Assembly: GCF_000550785.1 (NCBI RefSeq)
Contig: NZ_CP004350.1
Coordinates: forward strand, 786,009 to 850,008
Reading direction: 5' to 3'
From: Corynebacterium casei LMG S-19264
GTDB lineage: Bacteria > Actinomycetota > Actinomycetes > Mycobacteriales > Mycobacteriaceae
Length of the DNA stretch: 64,000 nucleotides
The position numbers and the translations under genes were made by a program. How positions within the stretch are numbered: position 1 is the stretch's first letter; the number at the start of each line of letters is the position of its first letter. The notes under the pieces were generated by a model, which worked only from the letters and a program-made list of their open reading frames with translations, ran no database searches and was not told the origin of the DNA. Positions 1 to 7,805 of this stretch are shown here, in pieces.

Positions 1-2
1 CA

Positions 3-146
3 ATACAGCCATTTGAGCGGTGTAAATGCCTTGTTCAAGGCCAGTGTTGCCGCTACCAGGAAAAGGCTTTGCCCTATTTGTTAGGTGATATTGTCAAGTC
101 CTTTGAAGTTCAAATACCTGAATGGTCTAACAAAGTTCTTTAGACC
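3..146 (+). other. possible C-terminal end of a gene cut by the window edge
   Basis: Frame 3 is open from the window edge to a TAG at 144-146 and gives about 47 residues with several cysteines, ending in a hydrophobic and acidic stretch (LLGDIVKSFEVQIPEW). I do not recognise a family. It may be the tail of a real gene starting outside the window or a degraded remnant like the ones that follow. Nothing else is visible before the converging gene that ends at 199. Confidence 0.2.
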
Positions 147-198
147 GTGTAGCGGAGGAGCGGCTTTCTATTTGGCCGCACGCCGATAGAAAAATGAA

Positions 199-1113
199 TC
201 AGATACGTGCGGCGATGGCCTCAGCGAGAACCAAGTCTTCCCACGGCATGCCGGTGAATTTGAAAACCACTGGGGCGCTGCGGTGAAGCTCAACCTCGCC
301 GCGCACAACGTCGGTGAAGCTTACGAGGGATTCTTTGTCGAGATTGCCTTCGTTAACGGCCTGGATGATATCGCCAGCTTCGCGAAATGCTGCGGCTTCT
401 TCTTCCATAATGACCTGCGCACGCGCTAGGAGCGCGCCGGGGAGCTCGCGGGCATCGGGGGAGTGTGAGCCTACAGCGACAACTACGGCGTCATTGCGAA
501 CTTCTGCATCGTCGATGACTGGCTGCGGGGAGGTAGTGGTAGTGATGATTAATTCTGCGTTGCAGATAGCTTCGTGGGCAGGGTCGCTTCCCGCTTGTAG
601 CCAGTTGTCTAAGTCAGCGGGCTGTGTGCGGCTGATGAACGTGATTTTTGTATCGCGGATACCTTCGCATACTGATTCCACGGTTCTAGCGTGAGCACGG
701 CCCTGGGCTCCTACTCCGACAATGACCACATCGAGTGGCTGTGAAGAAGTAGTAAGTAAGTGAGATACCCCTGCGAGCGACACAGCCGGTGTGCGTAGGT
801 TAGTCAGAGCAACGCCGTCGATGGTAGCGGTGGGTTGCAATGTGGAGCCATCGAAAAGCACATAAATGCCGTTGACACTAGGAATGCTTGGGTCTGCTGT
901 CTTACCGGGGATGGAAATAAGCTTGATGCCAAAGCCTGTCGGCGAATTAGAAGGCATCAATAGAAAGTCACCGTTGGTGATTTCTGCTCGGCTGCGTTCC
1001 AAATCTGTCGACGGATCAAAACCCTGCTGCAGGTATTCGCGCAGCGCCAAGACTGCCTGTTTGGGGCTTAAAGTCTTTTCAACCTGGTGGGAATCAATGT
1101 GAATCAGCGTCAT
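199..1113 (-). CDS. ornithine cyclodeaminase / mu-crystallin family protein
   Basis: This 304-residue protein has the length and layout of the ornithine cyclodeaminase/mu-crystallin family. An N-terminal substrate half carries a lysine near residue 64 and an NLRTPA stretch near 105-110, and a Rossmann half carries GVGAQG near 133-138. Family members are NAD(P)-dependent enzymes such as ornithine cyclodeaminase, alanine dehydrogenase or ketimine reductase, and the exact substrate cannot be read from sequence. I chose the ATG at 1113 because GGAAGG lies about 9 bases upstream; the longer reading to 1164 adds 17 residues with no family resemblance. Given the lysine/pipecolate genes at the other end of the window, a ketimine reductase role is possible but is only inference. 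Confidence 0.8.
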   Translation of the reverse strand: MTLIHIDSHQVEKTLSPKQAVLALREYLQQGFDPSTDLERSRAEITNGDFLLMPSNSPTGFGIKLISIPGKTADPSIPSVNGIYVLFDGSTLQPTATIDGVALTNLRTPAVSLAGVSHLLTTSSQPLDVVIVGVGAQGRAHARTVESVCEGIRDTKITFISRTQPADLDNWLQAGSDPAHEAICNAELIITTTTSPQPVIDDAEVRNDAVVVAVGSHSPDARELPGALLARAQVIMEEEAAAFREAGDIIQAVNEGNLDKESLVSFTDVVRGEVELHRSAPVVFKFTGMPWEDLVLAEAIAARI

Positions 1114-1185
1114 TGTCGGAGCCTTCCATTGGTGGATAATTGAATTCCACCTTATTAGACCCAAGCTGCTGACGGGCGGGATTTA

Positions 1186-1440
1186 GGCAAAGTGAGCTTT
1201 TCGTGCTCTGTATCTTTCCGACGGGATATCCACGCCGGAATCTAATAGCCGCTGATAAATAGAACCTGAATCAGAGTCGAACGTTCAATCTGCTGGCCTA
1301 CTTCCAGTGGGTAATTCGGCCGCTCCACCATGACTTTTCGCCATCCATCAGCCGTAGGCGGTACACGGAAACAATCGGAGTGCCTTCAGACCGAAGCTCA
1401 TCTTGGCTATTATTTTCCTGGTGATTTCCGGACTCGGCGC
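1186..1440 (-). pseudogene. remnant of a GntR-family regulator with UTRA domain
   Basis: On the minus strand, translation in switching frames gives ELRSEGTPIVSVYRLRLMDG, then MVERPNYPL, then DSDSGSIYQRLLDSGVDIP. This is the typical order of a UTRA effector-binding domain (GTPI, then RL.DG, then a Y..L segment). At least two frameshifts and no helix-turn-helix part remain, so it is a dead fragment. Regulators of this type commonly sit beside phosphonate-use genes, which fits the two broken genes that follow. Confidence 0.5.
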
Positions 1441-1499
1441 AGTCGTAGGAACCGAGGCGCTGTCTTCAGGGGCAGTGGGGCTGCTATCTAAACTTGTTA

Positions 1500-1754
1500 C
1501 CGAGCTTCACCACCGACTCTGTTGCCAGGAATTGAGGGCATGGGCAAGCAATTACGCTTACAGGGTTTCAAAGTCGGCCTGACCACGGTTTCGCGCGTGA
1601 AATCGTGGATATCATCTTGGGCGCAATGGGCTGTCCCGAACCATTCCTTATCCACAAAGTCATGGGTAAAGCAGGTATTCCTGAATCAGCAGAGGTTATC
1701 AGCGCTGGGGATACCAGCCGTGGCGTACTCACCGGGCATTTGAATGAGGAGTAG
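1500..1754 (+). pseudogene. remnant of phosphonatase-like HAD hydrolase
   Basis: The frame from 1522 reads KQLRLQGFKVGLTT and then breaks. Shifting by one base near 1590 (one G appears missing in ACCACGGTTTC) restores GFAREIVDIILGAMG and a continuous reading to a TAG at 1752-1754. The motif G.kVgLtTGF.R.iv..il is that of the phosphonatase-like HAD family found in phosphonate gene clusters. The N-terminal DxDGT nucleophile region is missing, so the gene is truncated as well as frameshifted. Confidence 0.55.
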
Positions 1755-1865
1755 TTCAAGGCTCCTAACGCAGATTACGTCCCTGATCCCGCATTCTCTA
1801 TCGGCTCCATGATCAACAAATGAGTAAGCCCTTCAACCCTGAGTTAACTGTGGGCCGGCGCGTGG

Positions 1866-2530
1866 CCGTTGTCCGGTGCCTTCGCAACACCTTTTGTTCT
1901 ACGTTCTAAAGAGCCCGTAGCAAAGCTGCCCAAAGCCCTCTCGGATTCAGTTGCCTCCGTTGCCTCTTACGCTGGCGCAACCGTGATGGCCGCGGTTGAG
2001 GCTGGCGGTGATCTAACCGGAAAGCGCGTTCTGGTTGTCGGCATGGGCATGCAGGGTATGATTACATGTGATGTTGCTGCTCAAGCAGGCGCGAAAGCAG
2101 TTTATGCCTCGGATCCGAGTTCGGAGCGCCGCGCGTGGGCAAAAGCAATCGGAGGAGTCACTGCTTCGGTCCATCTGAAGGTTCAAAGCCTGGGGGCAGC
2201 ATCGATGACGTCTTCGGCTTCTTACGAATTAATTCCGGTGTCATGGTCGCTGTCAATTCACTCGATATTGGTGAGCGTGCTGTGATTACTGGAAGCGTTG
2301 CTAGCAGCGAGCATGTCGGATTTAATCCAGAAACTCTGGTCCGAAACTGGCATTTGCGGCAGGCAATCAAATTTCTTAGCCACAGCAACATCTTCTGGGA
2401 TGACGTTATCTCGTAAGCGGTAAAACTGGAAGAAATCCCCGAAACCGTCGACTATTTTATGAGCGGCGGTTTCGGGGACAAAATTTACGCCCGTTATCTT
2501 CGGATAGCGGTGTCAATTACCAGTAACTAA
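1866..2530 (+). pseudogene. remnant of zinc-type alcohol dehydrogenase (phosphonate-cluster type)
   Basis: Residues in the 1869 frame give the cofactor-binding half of a medium-chain dehydrogenase: an ATVMAAVEAGG segment followed by GKRVLVVGMGMQGM with the glycine-rich loop and ASDPSSERR. The reading then jumps frame near 2150 into GVMVAVNSLDIGERAVITGS and again near 2410 into a tail that stops at 2528-2530. The catalytic zinc-binding N-terminal half is absent. Its position next to the HAD remnant suggests the dehydrogenase usually found with it in phosphonate-utilisation clusters. The last bases overlap the converging transporter gene. Confidence 0.55.
2437..2477. terminator. strong inverted repeat, terminator-like
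   Basis: CCCCGAAACCG at 2437-2447 pairs perfectly with CGGTTTCGGGG at 2467-2477 around a 19-base loop. It lies between the convergent dehydrogenase remnant and the BCCT gene, where a two-way terminator would be expected. There is no clean T-run on either side, so termination is inferred. Confidence 0.4.
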
Positions 2531-4467
2531 CTTCTGGGTGCTGAATCTTCCCCGACCTGGCGATTTTCTTCCGGATCGTCCTGGTCACCCCATTTTCCGG
2601 TCTCATAATCAAAGTCGATTTCGTTGCCGTCTTCGTCTGTCCGTTGATACCACTCGGTGAGTTCCTCAGATTGGGAATCAAACTTTGAACCTGCACCACG
2701 GCCCTCTGGAGCGGGGGAGACAGAGAATTCGAAATCGTCTCCATGTTCTTCTAGACCTCTGACCACAGCATTTCGAACAGCGTTGCTTGCGTAGTTGCGG
2801 CGAATAGCTGCGGGATCTGTATGAAGATCCTTAATGAAGCCGATAGTCATGAAAATCAGCACAACCGAGAACGGCAATGCAATGAGGATGGTGAGGTTCT
2901 GAAGGGCTGTTAGCGTAGTTGAACCACCAGCTAAGAGCATGACGATGGCGATACCGACCATGCACAGTCCCCAGAAAACGACCACGAGCTTATTTGGAGC
3001 GGGATTACCGCGAGAAGACATGGTTCCCATGACCAAGGAAGCAGAGTCCGCGGAAGTTACAAAGAAGATGCTGAGAACTATCACCAGAATTATCGGGGTG
3101 ATTGAGTTCAAAGGCAGTTGGTCAAACAATGCGAAGAGGACTTGCTCGTTGTCTGCCGTGCCATCAAACAGTGCAAGGCCCTCGTTATGGAAATTGATTG
3201 CAGCCCCACCGAAAATAGTGAAAGCTAGAATCAAAATAACCGTAGGTGCCGCAATCGTGGCCAGTGCGAATTCACGGATGGATCGACCCCGAGAAATACG
3301 GGCAATGAACATGCCCACAAATGGTGTCCAGGCAATCCACCAAGCCCAGTAGAACGCTGTCCATCCGCCTTGAAAGTCCAGAGTTTCTTGTCCCCACGAC
3401 AAAGATTTACCCATCATTGGGATGTATTCATCGATGTATGTGGCCATTCCCGATGGAATGAGGTTGAGCAGGAAGAGGCTTGGCCCGAAGATGAAGACGA
3501 AAGCGACTAGCCCCAGGGTAAGACTGATGTTGATATTAGAGAGATAACGGATTCCTCGGGCAACTCCGGAGACAGCGCTGATGATAAATGCTGCACCGAG
3601 GACACCGATGATTATGATGACAACGTTATTCGCGAGTTCACCAGCGCCGGAAATGATCTGAACGCCGCGGGTAATTTGCAACGCCGAAAGTCCCAATGTT
3701 GCTGCGGTGCCGAACAGGGTAGCAATGATGGCCATCATATCGATGATCCGCCCGACAATTTTTTGATGAGGATCCGAACCTATTAAAGACCTGAAAGTCG
3801 AGCTCATTAGCGACGGGCGGCCGCGCCGAAATGTGGAATATGCAAGTGCTCCGCCAACGAGGCCATACAGTCCCCAAATTGCAAGACCCCAGTGAAAGTG
3901 TGACTGAGCCAGAGCCTGGTGCAAAGCTTCTGGAGTTGCTGGTTCCGCAGTGTGAGGCGGCGGTGATAGGAAGTACGCCAAAGGCTCGGAGGGGCCAAAG
4001 AAGAAGATGCCTACGCCGATACCCGCGCCGAACATCATAGCTATCCACGAGAATCGGGAGAATTCAGGCTTTTCGTCATCCTTGCCAAGTGGAATATTTC
4101 CAAACCGTGAGAATGCAAGGTAGAGCATTACGAACAGGCCCAAGCCCATAACTAGATTGAGTAGCCAAGCGACATTGTTCATAGCCCAGGCGTAGGCAGT
4201 TGAAGATACTGAGGCGACTGACTCGGGACTCGAAATTCCCCATGCGATGAAAGCGACAATGAAGATCGCTGTTACGGAGAAAACAATCTTGTCAATTCCA
4301 AAAGTGTTCCTTTGCTCTTCGACGCTGATACCCGGCACGAGACCAGGGTGAAGGTCGTGCGGGTAAAGGCCGAGTACAGCAGAACTGCGCTTTTTTAAAA
4401 GGTTATCGGTTGACGAGCGTTCTTCAGGTTCTTCCTGATCCGCCCTATCGTTGAATGTAGTAGACAA
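2527..4467 (-). CDS. BCCT-family osmolyte/betaine transporter
   Basis: The protein (646 residues with the chosen start) is a betaine/carnitine/choline transporter with about twelve membrane segments. The family core shows as the glycine-rich GAGIGVGIFFFGPSEPL, the tryptophan-rich GWTAFYWAWWIAWTPFVG and a later FFVTSADS. Long charged N- and C-terminal cytoplasmic tails, with a C-terminus full of acidic residues, recall the sodium-coupled osmosensing carriers of corynebacteria (EctP/LcoP type more than BetP). I place the start at a TTG (4465-4467) because AAAGGAG lies 5 bases before it; the ATG further upstream adds 24 unlikely residues. It probably imports glycine betaine, proline or ectoine under osmotic stress, but the substrate is inferred. 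Confidence 0.85.
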   Translation of the reverse strand: MSTTFNDRADQEEPEERSSTDNLLKKRSSAVLGLYPHDLHPGLVPGISVEEQRNTFGIDKIVFSVTAIFIVAFIAWGISSPESVASVSSTAYAWAMNNVAWLLNLVMGLGLFVMLYLAFSRFGNIPLGKDDEKPEFSRFSWIAMMFGAGIGVGIFFFGPSEPLAYFLSPPPHTAEPATPEALHQALAQSHFHWGLAIWGLYGLVGGALAYSTFRRGRPSLMSSTFRSLIGSDPHQKIVGRIIDMMAIIATLFGTAATLGLSALQITRGVQIISGAGELANNVVIIIIGVLGAAFIISAVSGVARGIRYLSNINISLTLGLVAFVFIFGPSLFLLNLIPSGMATYIDEYIPMMGKSLSWGQETLDFQGGWTAFYWAWWIAWTPFVGMFIARISRGRSIREFALATIAAPTVILILAFTIFGGAAINFHNEGLALFDGTADNEQVLFALFDQLPLNSITPIILVIVLSIFFVTSADSASLVMGTMSSRGNPAPNKLVVVFWGLCMVGIAIVMLLAGGSTTLTALQNLTILIALPFSVVLIFMTIGFIKDLHTDPAAIRRNYASNAVRNAVVRGLEEHGDDFEFSVSPAPEGRGAGSKFDSQSEELTEWYQRTDEDGNEIDFDYETGKWGDQDDPEENRQVGEDSAPRS

Positions 4468-4568
4468 AGTTACTCCTTTGTACCTGTTTGGTTGATTGCA
4501 TCGTTTCCGGTCATCCGGAGACCCATCACGTTGATGCAAGCGTGATGGTGAAGGTTGATTAATTAGGC

Positions 4569-4870
4569 TTAGTCCAGTGGATAGAAATCTAGACTGTCGA
4601 AGAATTTTCCTGCCTCATAAATCAGGTGCTCCGTTTAACTCGCCTCGGCGGACAGAACACGACCGTTGACCACAATGTGATTCAGGGCTTGGAATCGCTC
4701 CTTGATTTCGACTTCGATTGAGGTGGCGGAATTGTTAAACATTGGTGAACCATGCTGACCCTCATGCCAATTTAATCGTGCGAACTTGCATTTTCCGCGT
4801 GAGGCAAAGGCTCGGAGGGGTTCACGTTGGTCTCGGGAACGATGTTAATGCCCATGTACTTTGAACGGAA
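4569..4870 (-). pseudogene. unidentified degraded gene fragment
   Basis: On the minus strand one frame reads WHEGQHGSPMFNNSATSIEV and continues through a run ending in NGRVLSAEAS. A TAA stop follows, and the same frame then resumes as TEHLIYEAGKFFDSLDFYPL to a second TAA at 4569-4571. Just upstream a different frame gives KYMGINIVPETNVNPSEPLP. The conserved-looking sequence across an internal stop and one frameshift shows a decayed gene rather than random DNA. I do not recognise the family. It is cut upstream by the IS3 element. Confidence 0.4.
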
Positions 4871-4924
4871 AAGTGAGGGGTAGATTGAGGAAGTGGGGTG
4901 GTCTGGATTTTAGGTCCAGTTGAT

Positions 4925-5758
4925 TTAAGCGACTTTGCTTAAAAACTGCTTCTTGAATTCCTCCGGCGGGATAAATCCCAGTGCCGAGTGAGGATGATAC
5001 GTATTGTACCTGTGACACCATTGTCCGATGCAGTACCGGGCATGTTCCAGATCCAGGAAGCATTCCTGCTCAAACAACTCATCACGCATCCTGTTATGCA
5101 ATGACTCCACAAACCCGTTATGCCACGGCTGACCAGGAGGAATAAACGCCTGCACCGTCTCTTCCTCAGCAGCCCACGACTGCAGAGTCTTACTGATAAA
5201 TTCAGGCCCATTATCCATCCGCACCACACGAGGACGCTGACCACGCTCACAGGCAATAACATCCAGCAATTCCACAACAGCTGCAGCATCAATAGTGGAA
5301 TCTGCTGTAAACCCGACATGCTCACGGGTGAACTCATCCATCACGTTGCAGACCTTGATTGACCTGCCGTGATAGTCCGAATCGAACTGGAAATCCAACG
5401 CCCACACATCATTCGGACATGCTGCTGGCTCCACCCTGGGAGTGGGATCCGCCAAGGTTTTCGGCTTCGACCGTTTCCTCGACGGAACCCGAAGATTTTC
5501 CTGACGCCACACACGCCGCACCACGTCCCGTCCCACATCAAAACCTTCCTCTTTAGTTTTAATCCAGGCACGGCGATATCCCCACCGAGGATTCTGTGCA
5601 GCCCACGTATGCAACCATTGCCGAAGCTCAGCATACTTATCGAACGTGACAACGTCTTTGGCGTGTTTGTGGGCTCGTTGGAAAGAACTTCTAGCAACCC
5701 CCACGATCAAGCAGGCACGACGCTGGGATAACCCCAGCACATCCATGAGATGACGCAC
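4925..5758 (-). CDS. IS3-family transposase OrfB (DDE domain)
   Basis: This frame carries the helix-turn-helix-like start (GLSQRRACLIVG) and the integrase-type DDE core: VWALDFQFD for the first aspartate, VVRMDNGPEF for the second and NGFVESLHNRMRDE for the glutamate. The GTG at 5758 is the first start codon in frame, but the frame is open upstream to the orfA stop. The real product is therefore probably an OrfAB fusion made by -1 frameshifting at 5788-5794. The protein looks intact, so the element may still be active. Confidence 0.85.
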   Translation of the reverse strand: MRHLMDVLGLSQRRACLIVGVARSSFQRAHKHAKDVVTFDKYAELRQWLHTWAAQNPRWGYRRAWIKTKEEGFDVGRDVVRRVWRQENLRVPSRKRSKPKTLADPTPRVEPAACPNDVWALDFQFDSDYHGRSIKVCNVMDEFTREHVGFTADSTIDAAAVVELLDVIACERGQRPRVVRMDNGPEFISKTLQSWAAEEETVQAFIPPGQPWHNGFVESLHNRMRDELFEQECFLDLEHARYCIGQWCHRYNTYHPHSALGFIPPEEFKKQFLSKVA

Positions 5759-5781
5759 GGCGTCGTAGCGTCTTGTGGGGG

Positions 5782-6063
5782 TTAGAATTTTCCCTCAGCC
5801 AACTCCTTGTAGGCTGCTTTATCTAGCTCTGCTTCGCCTAAAAGCTTCTTGAACCGGTCGTTTTCATCCCGCAGGGCTTTCAGTTCTCGTGCACCAGCAC
5901 GATCCATCTGACCATAGGTTTTCTGCCAGCGATGCAGTGTTGCCTCACTGACTTTCAGATCGCGGGCTACATCAGCGTTCGTTTTACCTTCCGCCTTGAG
6001 CTTCGCGGCCTGGTCAAGCTTGCCCACGATCTGTTCTGGGGTGTGCTTTTTAAACTTCTTCAT
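5782..6063 (-). CDS. IS3-family transposase OrfA
   Basis: This 93-residue protein starts MKKFKKHTPEQIVGKLDQAA and has the usual OrfA helix-turn-helix (ADVARDLKVSEATLHRWQ) followed by a charged, leucine-zipper-like stretch. An ATG at 6066 is an equally possible start one codon earlier. It overlaps the open upstream part of the orfB frame, and the overlap holds the GGGAAAA slippery heptamer. OrfA alone normally represses or tunes transposition in this family. Confidence 0.8.
   Translation of the reverse strand: MKKFKKHTPEQIVGKLDQAAKLKAEGKTNADVARDLKVSEATLHRWQKTYGQMDRAGARELKALRDENDRFKKLLGEAELDKAAYKELAEGKF
5788..5794 (-). other. programmed -1 frameshift site GGGAAAA
   Basis: Read on the minus strand, the orfA codons are G GGA AAA, a perfect X XXY YYZ slippery heptamer, followed at once by TTC TAA. 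A slip of one base back moves ribosomes from orfA into the orfB frame and past the orfA stop. This is how IS3-family elements make their OrfAB transposase. Confidence 0.75.
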
Positions 6064-6110
6064 CATTGACCATCTTTCCACCCCGCAACGGGGTTTGCTC
6101 TGAAAGACTC

Positions 6111-6371
6111 TCAAATCAAACGGCCCGACAAACCCAGCCCACTCCAGAGGTGTTTCCGCACAAAGGCTTCTGCTTCTTCTGTAGCCTGCGTGGAAGCCTC
6201 CAGCGCGCTCACGAGTGCTCGTTGTTGTTGACCGTCGAGCCTGTCCCAATGCGCTACTAAAGCGCTAACAATACTGGCACTAGCCGTCTCCCCACCACTG
6301 AGAGTGCCGTCACTAGCATCGAAAAACGGCACACCAGCACTGCGTAGCAGCTCATCAATAGGTTGGGTCAT
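6111..6371 (-). CDS. small hypothetical protein
   Basis: This 86-residue acidic, helix-rich protein starts MTQPIDELLRSAGVPFFDAS. I recognise no family. It has no strong ribosome site, and its stop lies about 25 bases from the IS3 end, so its natural C-terminus could have been changed by the insertion. It sits among pieces of resolvase-type mobile DNA. Confidence 0.35.
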   Translation of the reverse strand: MTQPIDELLRSAGVPFFDASDGTLSGGETASASIVSALVAHWDRLDGQQQRALVSALEASTQATEEAEAFVRKHLWSGLGLSGRLI

Positions 6372-6434
6372 AGGCTAATTATTGCACGTGAGTACGACAC
6401 TCACGGATACTTTCTCGAACAGAGGTGCCTATTT

Positions 6435-6590
6435 CTGTGGGCAAGTTGTTTAGCGGTAAGGGCTTTCGCGCGTCTTTTATAAACGCTGCGGGCTTTTGTG
6501 CGAGCAGTCCCCTCGGCTTGTTGCAAAACGCTTAAAACTCCGACACAGAGTCACACAAGCCGAGGATGGGCTTGGCGGTCCGTGCGGAGT
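6435..6590 (-). pseudogene. decayed fragment of a serine resolvase gene
   Basis: The DNA here aligns over roughly 150 bases with the intact resolvase gene at 9544-9715: shared blocks include GCTTTCGCGCGTC, TTTATAAAC, CGGGCTTT and GAGTTCAA/GAATTCAA. Many substitutions and small indels have destroyed the frame. It is a dead second copy of the C-terminal part of a related recombinase, so the toxin locus between 6.9 and 9.1 kb lies between an old and a living resolvase copy. Confidence 0.55.
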
Positions 6591-6884
6591 TCAAAAGAGC
6601 AGGTTTGGAACCTACTTTTTATTCTGCCTAAGGAGAATAACTAGGAACGCTATCAGCAACGCCGGAATTAGAAGAGTGACACTCAAACTAGCAATAATAA
6701 TTAAAAGTTCACCCATAACTTCTCCTTACTTTTGCTTCCTGACTGGGTAGCAATTCCATTGCTATAGCTCTCCCAAGACAAAAGCTGTTGAGTTTGTCCT
6801 AGGAAACTTGTATTACCTGCAAATATTTGAAACAGCTACTGAGCCTTTGTTTTTAGAAAGTTATAGCAGCATAGAAAATGGTAA
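6591..6884. other. intergenic stretch with no supported gene
   Basis: The DNA is AT-richer than its surroundings and holds only short overlapping frames without family resemblance or ribosome sites. It forms the downstream flank of the immunity gene. Confidence 0.5.
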
Positions 6885-7784
6885 CTAATCCGTTCGTGTT
6901 AGGCACCAGTTTTTGTGGAGATCGCCTAGTCCTAGGTCCGCGAATGCTATCCATACTTCGAGCGGGCTTGCGTCTCCGAACCATTCCATCAACGTTGTCC
7001 AGGATTCAATTTGAGCTAGGCACACGTAGTAATTGAATTCATTATCGATGTCTTTGGGCAAGACCTCAGGTAGTAGTTCGTTGTTTGCCGTGTCGAAACC
7101 AGCAGCAGAATGAGCATAGAGCGCTGTTAGCGGCACTGGGTGATCTTCGCGTAATGGAGGTCCCTGATTTGGTTTGCGCAATTTTTGCCATTGACGAAGG
7201 TACTCCTGGTATGCGAGATCGTATCGTTCGAAGATCTCTCCGTGGACATCATTTGGAGAAACAATTGAATATCCAGGAACGAATCTTCCCATTTGAAATG
7301 CCTCAGTTGGGGTATCTACCTCAGCTGGAGGAGAAACAAGCGGGAACCGCTGCGATGGAATGTCATAGGCTGTGTACCATTTTACAAGCCATGATGACGG
7401 GTCATCCCAGCTAGCGCCATAAGCCTCGAGGTCGTGGAAGACGGTTAGGTATCCAGATCGAGGGCTTCCGTCTATAGTCTCGCCTACATCCAAGTCGTCA
7501 AAATCTAGTTCTTTATCGAACTCCACGTGCAGGGATAACGTCGCAACATGCGCCAACGGTTTGCCATTTGCATTGACAGGCCATGCTCCCTCTAGGGGTG
7601 CTGGCCCGCCGAGCCAGGAAACTTCGTCACCAGCAAGCCATCTTCTATTGAGAGACTCAGTTGTTCCGTCTTCTTCAATGAAGAATCCTGCGCGTCGCGG
7701 CTTTGCCACGTCTTCGGGAATTTCCTGCGAATTCAACCACTCACGGAACTGGGTTAAAGATTGCGACGTTGCCGGACTTTTCAT
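6885..7784 (-). CDS. DUF1963 (YwqG-like) protein, probable immunity protein
   Basis: The 299-residue protein contains the DUF1963/YwqG pattern: WLGGPAPLEGAWPVNANGKP followed by HVATLSL, then GYLTVFHDLEAYG with SWLVKWYT. In polymorphic toxin loci, members of this family often sit directly downstream of a toxin as its immunity protein. Here the gene begins 21 bases after the stop of the secreted nuclease-like gene on the same strand, which supports that role. I chose the ATG at 7784, which has GGAAGG 7 bases before it; an ATG at 7799 is also possible. There is no signal peptide, as expected for a cytoplasmic inhibitor. Confidence 0.7.
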   Translation of the reverse strand: MKSPATSQSLTQFREWLNSQEIPEDVAKPRRAGFFIEEDGTTESLNRRWLAGDEVSWLGGPAPLEGAWPVNANGKPLAHVATLSLHVEFDKELDFDDLDVGETIDGSPRSGYLTVFHDLEAYGASWDDPSSWLVKWYTAYDIPSQRFPLVSPPAEVDTPTEAFQMGRFVPGYSIVSPNDVHGEIFERYDLAYQEYLRQWQKLRKPNQGPPLREDHPVPLTALYAHSAAGFDTANNELLPEVLPKDIDNEFNYYVCLAQIESWTTLMEWFGDASPLEVWIAFADLGLGDLHKNWCLTRTD

Positions 7785-7805
7785 GTGGTGACCTTCCATT
7801 GGCTT

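Larger units (their letters stand above)
4894..6085 (-). mobile_element. IS3-family element, IS407-like group
   Basis: The element contains orfA and orfB of an IS3-type transposase. The outermost matching bases are GGGGTGG at 4895-4901 and its complement CCACCCC at 6078-6084; the rest of the ends match poorly and I see no clear target duplication, so the boundaries are good to about ten bases. The left-end sequence TGGGGTGGTCTGGATTTTAG occurs again at 29030, marking a second related end. It interrupts an unidentified gene on its left and lies beside a small ORF on its right. Confidence 0.75.
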
